From Myxococcota bacterium (GTDB lineage Bacteria > Myxococcota_A > UBA9160 > UBA6930), in contig JANQFK010000046.1 in the NCBI GenBank assembly GCA_028277885.1, positions 1-64,000 on the forward strand: DNA of 64,000 nucleotides. The letters run 5' to 3'. Position numbers and translations under genes: made by a program. This document shows, piece by piece, positions 43,449 through 51,705 of this stretch (position 1 is the first letter of the stretch; the number at the start of each line of letters is the position of its first letter). The notes beneath the pieces are model-generated. The model worked only from the letters and a program-made list of their open reading frames with translations, did not search any database and had not been told where the DNA came from.

Positions 43449-44447
43449 TCAGATGAAGGGCCGGCGGTCGAGCACCAGGCGCAGCGGCTCCTCGGTGCGC
43501 AGCTCCCCGGGCAGGGCGCGCTGGAGCTCGGCGAGGCAGCACACGGCTCCGAACAAGGCGTGGAGATCGTCGAGGCCCGGGTCGCTCGCCGGGTCGAGGC
43601 CCGACAGGAAGGCGACGTACTCGGCGGCGAAGCGCCGCAGCGCCTCCCGCGCCTCGGCGAAGCGGTGCCCGCACTGCTGGAGCGCGCGCACGAGGCAGTA
43701 GACCTGGTCCACCTCCGCGAAGCCGACGAAGCTCGCGAAGGGGAACAGGCGCTCGGCGAAGATCGCGAGGGCGGTGTCGACCAGCGCGGCGGGATGCGGG
43801 AGCGGCGCGCGGGCGTGCTCGAAGTTGAACAGGTAGTGGAAGGTGCTCGCGAGGTGGGGGAACACGAAGGCGCCCTTCTCGCGCAGCGAGGGCACGCAGC
43901 CGCGCCGCCAGAGCCCGGTCTCGGGGTCCGACTCGCCCGCGAGCCACGCCAGGTAGCGCTCGCGCCACTCCGGCCCGACCTCGCCCGCCAGGACCAGCGC
44001 GGCGTAGAGCCCCGCCCCGCGGTGGGACTCGATCCACGGGTTGCCCGCCCAGTCGAGGCCCTCGAGGAAGGCCTCCATGGCGGCGGGCTCGCGCAGCTCG
44101 GCGAGCGCGTGGAGCGGTGCGCGCGGGCCGGCGTCGAAGAGCTCGAGGGCGGCGATGCAGTGCGCCGTGGTGTGGAGGGGGTGGTGGGTCGCCTCCTGGA
44201 ACAGCCCGGTCTCGGGGTCCTGGAGCCCCTGGAGCGTGGCGATCCACGTCTCGCGCTCCTCCCGCGGCAGCCGGCCCCGGGTGTAGAGCAGGTTCGCGGC
44301 GTCGGCGCAGCCGTAGGGGTCGAGACCGAAGTGACGCTCCCGGCGCTCGTGGGGCAGGGTCCAGCGCGCGTAGGCGCCGGGCGCTCCCAGCGCGTGCCGG
44401 GCGAGGATCGCGTCCACGGATTCGAGGATGGGGCGCAGGTCGAGCAT
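43449..44447 (-). CDS. Unidentified alpha-toroid protein
   Basis: A 332-residue, mostly helical protein without signal peptide or membrane helices. It contains repeated short turns such as LQDPETGLFQEATHHPLHTT (about 86-105) and ESDPETGLWRRGC (about 179-191), reminiscent of the alpha/alpha toroid repeats in terpene cyclases and prenyltransferases. HATHHPL and GLDPYGCADAAN may be functional. I do not recognise a family. It is convergent with the DUF2264 gene. Starting ATG gives MLDLRPILESVDAIL; a TATGCT element is 21 bases upstream. Confidence 0.6.
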   Translation of the reverse strand: MLDLRPILESVDAILARHALGAPGAYARWTLPHERRERHFGLDPYGCADAANLLYTRGRLPREERETWIATLQGLQDPETGLFQEATHHPLHTTAHCIAALELFDAGPRAPLHALAELREPAAMEAFLEGLDWAGNPWIESHRGAGLYAALVLAGEVGPEWRERYLAWLAGESDPETGLWRRGCVPSLREKGAFVFPHLASTFHYLFNFEHARAPLPHPAALVDTALAIFAERLFPFASFVGFAEVDQVYCLVRALQQCGHRFAEAREALRRFAAEYVAFLSGLDPASDPGLDDLHALFGAVCCLAELQRALPGELRTEEPLRLVLDRRPFI

Positions 44448-44534
44448 GGGGCTCCCGCGGGGCGCCCCAGCATACCGCGGCGGCCGGCCCGCACTGACAC
44501 AACCCGACCCGGCGCACCACGACCCCGAGGAGCC

Positions 44535-45095
44535 ATGCCCTTCCCGCGCCCCGCGCTGCCCCTGCTGGCCGTCCTGGGTGCTCTCGCGGGCGTCCAGGCC
44601 GGCGCGACGTCGCCGGCGGCCGCGCTCGCGATCCACCACGCCCACACCGACCTGGACGATGCCCTCGGGCCCGGCGGCGACCTGTGGGAGAGCCGCTACC
44701 GCCTGGAGGACGCGGCCTTCGCCACGGACCGGGGCTTCAGCATCCAGTTCGACGTGGCCCTCTACCGCGCCCTCGAGGATCCGCCGCCCGCCGTGGGGCC
44801 GGACTGGGACGTGCTGGTGCTCCAGCCCGACCCCGGCCTGGGCGCCGACGGGCTCTACGACGCCCTGGCCCGGGTGGACGCTCCCGACCCCGAGGCCGGC
44901 TTCCGGCTGCGCTACGTCTGGCTCGGCAGTCCTGGCGGCCCGGGCCCACAGCCGTTCACGCTGAACGAGTTCGCGCCGGACGGAACCCTGCTCGCGGTGC
45001 TCGAGACGGGCGTCACGGTGCCCGAGCCCGGGACCGCCGGACTCCTGGCGGCTGGCGTCGCCGCCCTCGCGGCGGCGCGGAGGCGGCGCCCTTGA
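44535..45095 (+). CDS. Secreted protein with PEP-CTERM sorting tail
   Basis: A 186-residue exported protein. The signal peptide is at residues 1-30. The C-terminus VPEPGTAGLLAAGVAALAAARRRRP is a classical PEP-CTERM signal: the VPEP motif, a hydrophobic helix and an Arg cluster, processed by exosortase. The middle is acidic with repeated Asp/Pro/Gly (VGPDWDVLVLQPDPGLGADG), with no recognised domain. A GAGGAG site precedes the ATG. Its stop overlaps the next start (TTGA), so it is co-translated with a PHP metallohydrolase. No exosortase gene is in the window. Confidence 0.8.
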   Translation: MPFPRPALPLLAVLGALAGVQAGATSPAAALAIHHAHTDLDDALGPGGDLWESRYRLEDAAFATDRGFSIQFDVALYRALEDPPPAVGPDWDVLVLQPDPGLGADGLYDALARVDAPDPEAGFRLRYVWLGSPGGPGPQPFTLNEFAPDGTLLAVLETGVTVPEPGTAGLLAAGVAALAAARRRRP

Positions 45096-46645
45096 GGAGG
45101 GCCGCCGTCGCGCTGCTGGCGCTCGTCGTGCTGCCCCTGGCCGCTCCGGAGTGCGAGCCCACGCCGCCTCCCGCGGACCACGTGGTCGTGTTCGGCGACT
45201 TCACGCTGCGCTACCGCGTGGCGGAGAGCACGCGGCTCACGCGCACGCGCTTCCGCTACCGCTTCGACGCAGAGATCGAGAACCGTGGCCCCGCCGTCCG
45301 CGAGCTCGAGGTCCTGGTCGTCAGCACCATGGTCGGGACCCGGGTCGTCGAGGGCTCGCTGGCCTTCGGGGACCTGGCGCGGGACGGCGTCGCGCCGAGC
45401 GCGAGAGGGTTCGCGATCGTCCAGGATCGGCGCGCGCCCTTCGATCCATCCGATCTGCTGTGGCTCTACACAGCCGAGGTGGCCCGCGACGCCGAGGGCT
45501 TCGAGATCGATCCCCCCGGCGCCTGGTACGCCGGCGACCTCCACGTCCACGCCAGCGGCGCCAGCAACGACACCGACGGCATCTCGTTCCCCGAGGACAT
45601 CGCGCGCATCGCCCGGGAGCGGGGCCTCTTCTTCGTGGTGCTGACCGACCACAGCAACAGCACGGGGAGCGATCCCTTCACGACCGACGAGGATCCGGCC
45701 CTCTTCAACATGGGCCCCGAGTTTCCGTACTGGGACCTCGCGGCCTCGCTGTCGGAGCCCGGCGCTTTCCTGATGGTGGACGGCAACGAGCTGAGCCCGC
45801 GCCGGCCCGACACCGGACCCACGGGCCACGTGGGCTGCATCCCGCCGGTGCTCGACGGCTTCGACCTCTCCGGCGCGTTCGTGGACCGCCCCTTCGGCGC
45901 GGTGAACGGCGCCGAGACCGTGGCCCAGGCCAACGCGCGCGACTGCTTCACGGTGGTGAACCACCCCTACGGTCCGCTGCCCTGGACCCGCTACGACTGG
46001 ACGAGCTTCCAGTACGACGCGATGGAGGTCTGGAACGGCGGCGCAGGGATCGGCTTCTCGCCCACGGAGCGCGCGGCCCACGACGCCTGGCGCTGCGATC
46101 TGGTGGCCGGGCGCGACGTCGTGCCTCTCGGCACCAGCGACGTGCACCGCGTCTTCACCGAGCCGCCGGGCTTCCTGGGCTCCCCGGCCCTGGGCTGGCC
46201 GCGTACCTCGGTGTTCTCCGCGGCGCCGGACTGGCCCGGCCTGGTGGCGGGCCTGAGCGCCGGCCACGTCGTGGTCCACGAGGGCGACAGCTGGCTCGAG
46301 CTCGACGGCTACGACGCCGCGCGGCTGCGCGCCGAGAGCGGCACGGTCCGCGAGATCCGGCTGCGCGGACGCCTCGACGTGCGCGCGGCCAGCGCCCGCC
46401 TGGTGCTGAGCCGCGCCACGGGTTGCGTGGACCGGCGGCCGCGGGGCGACACGGCGCCCGTCGAGGTGGTGGAGGACGTGCTGCTCGACGAGCCCATGGC
46501 GCCGGGAGCGAGCTTCGACCGCGCCGTGGCGATCCCGGGAGACGCCGGCGTCTACACGGCGACGCTGATTCCGGAGAGCCCGGTCCCCATCCACTACGTC
46601 GCGCTCTCCCGGGCGCTCGTGATCCGGACCGTTCCCGGGCCGTGA
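45092..46645 (+). CDS. Secreted PHP-domain metallohydrolase (CehA/McbA-like)
   Basis: A 517-residue exported protein with a TTG start overlapping the previous stop. The PHP metal-site motifs are in order: GDLHVHASG (near 150), LTDHSNSTG, DGNELSP, NHPYG and TSDVHRVF, matching CehA/McbA-family phosphoesterase-like hydrolases. The N-terminal 140 residues form a beta-type module before the PHP domain. The hydrophobic start ends with a Cys (APECEP), but the sequence does not fit a good lipobox. Family members hydrolyse carbamates, aryl or phospho esters. Followed after 12 bp by the 767-residue secreted protein. Confidence 0.85.
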   Translation: MRRAAVALLALVVLPLAAPECEPTPPPADHVVVFGDFTLRYRVAESTRLTRTRFRYRFDAEIENRGPAVRELEVLVVSTMVGTRVVEGSLAFGDLARDGVAPSARGFAIVQDRRAPFDPSDLLWLYTAEVARDAEGFEIDPPGAWYAGDLHVHASGASNDTDGISFPEDIARIARERGLFFVVLTDHSNSTGSDPFTTDEDPALFNMGPEFPYWDLAASLSEPGAFLMVDGNELSPRRPDTGPTGHVGCIPPVLDGFDLSGAFVDRPFGAVNGAETVAQANARDCFTVVNHPYGPLPWTRYDWTSFQYDAMEVWNGGAGIGFSPTERAAHDAWRCDLVAGRDVVPLGTSDVHRVFTEPPGFLGSPALGWPRTSVFSAAPDWPGLVAGLSAGHVVVHEGDSWLELDGYDAARLRAESGTVREIRLRGRLDVRAASARLVLSRATGCVDRRPRGDTAPVEVVEDVLLDEPMAPGASFDRAVAIPGDAGVYTATLIPESPVPIHYVALSRALVIRTVPGP

Positions 46646-46657
46646 TAGGATCCTGCC

Positions 46658-48961
46658 ATGCCCTCCACCCGCATCACCCGCAGCCTGCGCCCGCGTCGCC
46701 TCCTGCTCCTCGCCCTGCTCGTCTCCCTGGGCGGTCTCGGCCCCCTCTGCCCCGACCGCCGGGTCGCGCCCGTGACCCTCGACGACGGCCCGCGGGCCGA
46801 GGGCGTCGACGAGCGCGCCGCCGAGTTCCTGGAGTTCGCCACCGCGGTCCAGACCAACGGCATCACCAACGCGATCTCCCACATGGAGCGCGACACCGTG
46901 GATCCCGGCTACACGGCTCCGGTGGGCGCCATCGACGTGGAGGACTGGGCCTCGCAGTTCGCGAAGCTCGACACCTACCAGGACACGCGCGACTTCGACG
47001 GCCTCTACCTGATCAACGCACTGCTCGGCTACGAGGACCACCCGTACCTGACGCCCGCGCTGTGGGACCGCATCCGCGAGGCACTCCTCGAGTTCAAGTA
47101 CTGGTACACGGATCCGACGCCGGCCCAGCCGGACCCCGCCGACCCGGAGCGCGACTGGGACAACAGCTTCTACTGGACCGAGAACCACCAGATCATCTAC
47201 CACGCCCTCGAGTACCTGGCGGGCCAGCGCTTCCCCGACGAGTGCTTCGTGCTGCGCGGCTTCGAGGCCAGCGGCGACTGCTCGGCGGAGTGGGAGATGA
47301 CGGGCCTCGAGCACAAGGAGCGCGCCCGGGGGAAGATCCTGAACTGGCTCGACGAGCGCTGGCTGCTCGGCTTCTCGGAGTGGCACTCGAACATCTACTA
47401 CCAGAAGGACGTGACGCCGCTCCTCACCCTGATCGAGTTCGCCGACGACGAGGAGATCCGCCAGCGCTCGGCCATCATCCTCGACGTGCTGATGCTCGAC
47501 CTCGCCACCCACGCCTGGCGGGACGTGCTCGGCGTGACCCACGGCCGCTCGGCCATGAAGGACAAGCGCCGCGGGCCCACCAACGACACCTGGGGCATCA
47601 CCCACCTGATGTTCCGCCAGCAGGAGGAGCTGGGGTACAACTCGACCGGCGAGGCGGGGGCGACGCTGCTCGCCCGGGCGAAGCGCTACCGCATGCCCCA
47701 GGTGGCGCTCGACATCGCGCGCGACCCGCGCAGCTTCGTGGACCGCTCGCGCATGAGCCTGGGCCTCGACGAGGGCGCGCCCATCACCGACGACCCCGAG
47801 GCGCCGCTCGGCTTCGGCTTCGAGGACACCGAGGAGAACTTCACCTTCTGGTGGGGCCTCGGGGCCTGGACGGTGTGGCAGGTGGTGCCGCTCACCATCA
47901 CCAACGCCGAGCGCTACAACCTGTGGCCCACGGAGCTGCTCGAGCCCTTCGCGCCGCTGCGCTCGCTGATCGGGGATCCGCCCAACATCCCCTTCGGTCA
48001 GCAGATCGCCCAGCAGATCTGGCCGCTGGGCGCCGTCGGGTTCCTGGAGGAGGTGAACACCTACACGCTGCGCACGCCGGACTACATCCTCTCCACCGCC
48101 CAGGACTACCGGAAGGGCGCGAACCAGGGGCAGCTGCACTCCTGGCAGGCCACCCTCGGCTCCGACACGCTGGTCTTCACCACCCACCCCATGAACCCGC
48201 TCCAGCTTCCCTCGGAGTGGATCTCCCGGGACGAGGGCGAGCCCGGCTACTGGACCGGCACGGCGTCGTCGCCGCGCTCGGCCCAGCACGAGAACGTGGG
48301 CATCCACATCTACTCGCCGGGCTACGCCGACGGCGGGCTGATCGGCTTCCTCGACTTCGAGCCCATCACCCACGCCTACTTCCCCCAGGACCACTTCGAC
48401 GAGGTCGTCGAGGGCCCGAACGGGAACTGGGTGCTGGGCCGCAAGGACGACGCCTACATCGCGCTCTACTCCTGGCGCGAGACCCAGTGGCAGGACGTCC
48501 CCGACGAGGAGAAGGCGCTGCTGCCGCCCTCGCCGAGCGGGCCGATCACCCGGCCCTTCGACCTCGTCGCCCCGGGCGGTCCGGACAACGTCTGGATCGT
48601 CGAGTGCGCCCGCGCCTCGGACTGGGTCTCCTTCGAGGCCTTCCGCGACGCCATCCTGGCCGCCGAGATCGTGGTCACCCCGGGCCCGCCGGACTGCTCC
48701 TTCTGCGCCGGCGGTCCGCCCTTCCCGACCTACGACGTCTCCTACGACTCGCCGAGCCAGGGGCCGATGACCTTCGGCTGGCGCGATCCCCTCGTGGTCG
48801 CCGGCGAGGAGGTCCCGCTCTCCGACTACCCGCGCGTCGACAACCCCTGGGTGCGCGCCGAGCGCGGCTCCCCGGCCTGGCTCGTGCAGAGCGAGACCTC
48901 GGGCCTGCTCCTCGAGTGGCCCGAGGCGCGCCGCGAGGCGTGGCGGGTGAGCGGGCCCTAG
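46658..48961 (+). CDS. Large secreted protein of unknown function
   Basis: A 767-residue protein with a signal anchor (about 12-32). The central part is helical with conserved-looking clusters WTENHQIIYHALEYLAGQRF, LGFSEWHSNIYYQKD, HAWRDVLGVTHGRSAMKD and NFTFWWGLGAWTVWQVV. This overall composition recalls (alpha/alpha) toroid polysaccharide-lyase or heparinase-like proteins, but I cannot name a family. The C-terminal quarter is beta-rich with six Cys. It follows the PHP gene by 12 bp, so a joint exported function is likely. It is the last native gene before a low-GC defence gene. Confidence 0.7.
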   Translation: MPSTRITRSLRPRRLLLLALLVSLGGLGPLCPDRRVAPVTLDDGPRAEGVDERAAEFLEFATAVQTNGITNAISHMERDTVDPGYTAPVGAIDVEDWASQFAKLDTYQDTRDFDGLYLINALLGYEDHPYLTPALWDRIREALLEFKYWYTDPTPAQPDPADPERDWDNSFYWTENHQIIYHALEYLAGQRFPDECFVLRGFEASGDCSAEWEMTGLEHKERARGKILNWLDERWLLGFSEWHSNIYYQKDVTPLLTLIEFADDEEIRQRSAIILDVLMLDLATHAWRDVLGVTHGRSAMKDKRRGPTNDTWGITHLMFRQQEELGYNSTGEAGATLLARAKRYRMPQVALDIARDPRSFVDRSRMSLGLDEGAPITDDPEAPLGFGFEDTEENFTFWWGLGAWTVWQVVPLTITNAERYNLWPTELLEPFAPLRSLIGDPPNIPFGQQIAQQIWPLGAVGFLEEVNTYTLRTPDYILSTAQDYRKGANQGQLHSWQATLGSDTLVFTTHPMNPLQLPSEWISRDEGEPGYWTGTASSPRSAQHENVGIHIYSPGYADGGLIGFLDFEPITHAYFPQDHFDEVVEGPNGNWVLGRKDDAYIALYSWRETQWQDVPDEEKALLPPSPSGPITRPFDLVAPGGPDNVWIVECARASDWVSFEAFRDAILAAEIVVTPGPPDCSFCAGGPPFPTYDVSYDSPSQGPMTFGWRDPLVVAGEEVPLSDYPRVDNPWVRAERGSPAWLVQSETSGLLLEWPEARREAWRVSGP

Positions 48962-49020
48962 GCCCTCGTCACAGGTCGGTAGGCGTCTTCTTCGTACGCA
49001 GTGGATCGGAGCGGGAAACA

Positions 49021-50259
49021 TTGATCCCGGAGAAGCACCTAGCCACGCTTCGTCGCCTCGAGGTAGGGGAGCAGACCGAGCGTGAGATCGATCGGATGTA
49101 TCGTCTCACCGAGGCGCTTACGGGGGATTCTCTCCATTTCAGCGCCATCGCGTTCTACGCCTACCTCACAGATGGACGCAGTGTTCTCGGGGAGAGGTTG
49201 CGGAGGCACGTTCGCGAGAACACCTCGATCGCTGCCGTAGAGATCGCCCGAGTGCAGGCCGAGATCCGCAAGACTCACGCGCTCAGCTATCCCCACATTC
49301 CTTCAGAGCTCGACCGTATCGCGACGCATCTTCGAGAGGAGTTCCAGCTCAACACCGGCACCGCCGCTCGGACCGCTGCCCTACTCGAACCGATTCTCCT
49401 CAACCCCAACGAAACTAGGGCGACGATCGCACCGCTCTTCGGAGTGGGTCAGGAGGACTTCGACGGTCGGGCCCGCCTTGCACGAGAACTGTTGAGAGTT
49501 GCGGCAGATCCCCGTCCAGTGATCGAGGTTCCTGGGAGGTACGTCCTCACTGTAAGCTATGAGGAGAACAAGTTTCAGGCTGATGTCACCGAGGCCCTTG
49601 CACGTGGACGAATAGTCGAATCGCTCGGAGGCGTGGAGATTCCGGGAGAGGTCCGGTTCCCGATGCGGGCCGTCTTTGTGGACCCGCTCCGCGACGTTTT
49701 GGGTGAGTTCGAGGACTTGATCAATAGCAAGAAAGCCACGGAGGCGGAGTTCCAAAGGTTCTTCGAGAGACATCCCGAACTACTATGCATGCTCGGGAGC
49801 TACGACGATGTTCGGTCGCAGGTGACGGTCAAGTTCGAGTCGGCAGTAACCCCCTTGAGCGGGAGCGGTTTTCGGCCAGATTTCCTGCTTCGCAACAGCC
49901 TAAGTGGGAACTGGGATCTTCTGGACATCAAGAAGGCACGACAACCACGACTGATCGCCGGCCGTGGCCTGTCGGCGCATGATTCTCGAAGGCCATCGGA
50001 GAAGCTCGCCAGGGCCTTGAGTCAGATGCGCGAGTATCGCCGGGCACTCGACCAGTTGGAGGCGAGAGCAAGTCTGAAAGCACGGTACGGGATCGTCGTT
50101 TCGCAGCCCACACTGATCCTGCTCATGGGACTCGAAGAGAACTTCCCGGACGTCGGAAACTTCGAGCGTTCCGAGTTGATGAAGGCAGTCAGTCCCGATG
50201 TCGAACTCGTAACCTACGATCAGCTGTTCCGTGTTGCAGAGCACCGGAGGCTCTCTTGA
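49021..50259 (+). CDS. Shedu-type (DUF4263) anti-phage nuclease
   Basis: A 412-residue protein. The C-terminal nuclease domain has FRPDFLLRN and WDLLDIKKA (about 283-310), matching the PD-(D/E)xK-like core of DUF4263 Shedu (SduA) proteins: Asp, then Asp-x-Lys-Lys. The N-terminal half is helical with no named domain. No ATG or GTG is usable near the 5-prime end; TTG 49021 has GGAG about 9 bases upstream; an ATG at 49096 is the alternative. Two hand-counted 60-base lines are 53-57 percent GC versus 75 percent for a line of the gene before, so it is probably transferred. Confidence 0.85.
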   Translation: MIPEKHLATLRRLEVGEQTEREIDRMYRLTEALTGDSLHFSAIAFYAYLTDGRSVLGERLRRHVRENTSIAAVEIARVQAEIRKTHALSYPHIPSELDRIATHLREEFQLNTGTAARTAALLEPILLNPNETRATIAPLFGVGQEDFDGRARLARELLRVAADPRPVIEVPGRYVLTVSYEENKFQADVTEALARGRIVESLGGVEIPGEVRFPMRAVFVDPLRDVLGEFEDLINSKKATEAEFQRFFERHPELLCMLGSYDDVRSQVTVKFESAVTPLSGSGFRPDFLLRNSLSGNWDLLDIKKARQPRLIAGRGLSAHDSRRPSEKLARALSQMREYRRALDQLEARASLKARYGIVVSQPTLILLMGLEENFPDVGNFERSELMKAVSPDVELVTYDQLFRVAEHRRLS

Positions 50260-50328
50260 GATTCTGCGTTCGGTCCCGATCTGGTCGACCTCCCCGGTCT
50301 TGGTCGTTCAGCATCGAGTTGGGACGCG

Positions 50329-51702
50329 CTACTTCCCGCGCGCCCGCGCGCTCTCGCGCGCCGCGCGGTGGGCCGCCTCGTCGAGGCCGAAGCGCAGCAC
50401 CAGGACGAACGCGAGGACGTGGACGGCGAGGGGCCACAGCGAGATCAGCACCCGCATGCCGAAGAGCGTGCCCTCGCTCTGGGCCACGTTGGGCTCGAAG
50501 CCGAAGACGCTCAGCATCGTTCCGGTGAGCCAGCCCGCCACGCCGCCGGCGGCCTTCTGGGCGAAGTTCCACGTGGCGAAGTAGGCGCCCTCCTTGCGCT
50601 CGCCGGTTCGCCCTTCGTCCCAGTCCACCACGTCGGCCTTGAGCGAGGGGCCCACCACGCTGCCGCAGCCCGCCATGGCGCCGAACAGGATCGTCCCGGC
50701 CATCACCCACAGGAAGTCGCCCTCGCCCATGAAGAAGAAGCCGCCGAACACCACCATCTTGCCGAGAATCGAGAAGAGCCAGACGGGCTTCTTGCCCCAG
50801 CGGCGCGCCGCCGCCAGCCAGACCGGGATGCTGAGCAGCAGCGTCACCAGCGCGCCGAAGATGTAGGCCGCGGTGCTCCCCGGCGTGACGAGGACGTAGT
50901 CGGAGACGTAGGGCAGCAGGATCACCAGCACCGAGAAGCCGAGCTGCTCGAGCAGGAAGACGCCCACCAGGATGCGGGCGTGGGGGTTCCCCAGGACGTC
51001 GCCGAAGGCGCTCGCGGAGCTGCGCGCGCCGCGCTCCTGGAACTCCTCGCGCTCGCGCATCGCCGCCGTGGTGAGGAGGATCAAGACCGCGCCACCCGCC
51101 CCGATGGCGACGGAGATGCCCGCAGCGGGCCCGCGCGGGTCCTCGGCGCTCTCGAGCAGGAAGAGCGCGCCCGCGGCCAGCATCATGCCCAGGCTCTCCA
51201 TGGCCTGCATCAGCCCGAACACCCGGGTGCGGTCGTGGTAGCCCCGGGAGAGCTCCGCCGCGAAGGCCATGTGGGGCACGCGGAAGGTGGTGTAGAAGGT
51301 GAAGAAGAGCAGGAAGGAGGCGGTGATCCAGGCGACGAGGGCCGGGCCCGAGAGCTCCCGGGGCGGGCTCCACAGCGCAACGATGCTGAGGCCCAACGGG
51401 ATCGCCGAGGCCAGGAACCACGGGCGACGGCGGCCGAAGCGCGTGCGGGTGCGGTCCGAGAGGTGGCCCACCAGCGGGTCGCTCACGGCGTCCCAGATGC
51501 GGCCGGCGAGCAGGATCGCGCCCATCACCGCCGGCGCCACCAGCAGCACGTCGGTGGCGAACTTCAGCAGGTACATCGAGGTGAGCGCGCTGCCGACGAA
51601 CACCCCCAGCACGGGCGCGCTGAAGATCAGGATCTGGCCCGTGGGGATCCGCTCCTCCTCGAGGAGCGGGAGGTCGGGACCGGCGTCGGGGGAGGCGGCC
51701 AC
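50329..51702 (-). CDS. GPH-type MFS symporter
   Basis: A 457-residue transporter with 12 predicted helices. The loop segment IWDAVSDPLVGHLSDRTRTRFGRRRPW (about 68-94) is the hallmark of the glycoside-pentoside-hexuronide:cation symporter family (the MelB-like loop). Members import sugars, glycosides or hexuronates with H+ or Na+. GTG start, only 3 bases after the stop of the SSS symporter gene, so the two are co-transcribed. The substrate fits a carbohydrate-utilising neighbourhood but is not determined. Confidence 0.88.
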   Translation of the reverse strand: MAASPDAGPDLPLLEEERIPTGQILIFSAPVLGVFVGSALTSMYLLKFATDVLLVAPAVMGAILLAGRIWDAVSDPLVGHLSDRTRTRFGRRRPWFLASAIPLGLSIVALWSPPRELSGPALVAWITASFLLFFTFYTTFRVPHMAFAAELSRGYHDRTRVFGLMQAMESLGMMLAAGALFLLESAEDPRGPAAGISVAIGAGGAVLILLTTAAMREREEFQERGARSSASAFGDVLGNPHARILVGVFLLEQLGFSVLVILLPYVSDYVLVTPGSTAAYIFGALVTLLLSIPVWLAAARRWGKKPVWLFSILGKMVVFGGFFFMGEGDFLWVMAGTILFGAMAGCGSVVGPSLKADVVDWDEGRTGERKEGAYFATWNFAQKAAGGVAGWLTGTMLSVFGFEPNVAQSEGTLFGMRVLISLWPLAVHVLAFVLVLRFGLDEAAHRAARESARARGK

Positions 51703-51705
51703 CGT

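Noticed and set aside
45092-46645. Lipoprotein call for the PHP hydrolase
   Set aside because: The Cys after the hydrophobic start is preceded by APE, which does not fit a lipobox.
46658-48961. Calling the large secreted protein a polysaccharide lyase
   Set aside because: The helical composition and His/Tyr clusters only resemble such enzymes; I cannot match a family or a full active site, so it is left as unknown.
45151-50259. A 1702-residue plus-strand open frame leading into the Shedu gene
   Set aside because: The part before 49021 is the out-of-frame shadow of the PHP and 767-residue genes, rich in Arg/Pro and without domains. Only the last 412 residues are native.
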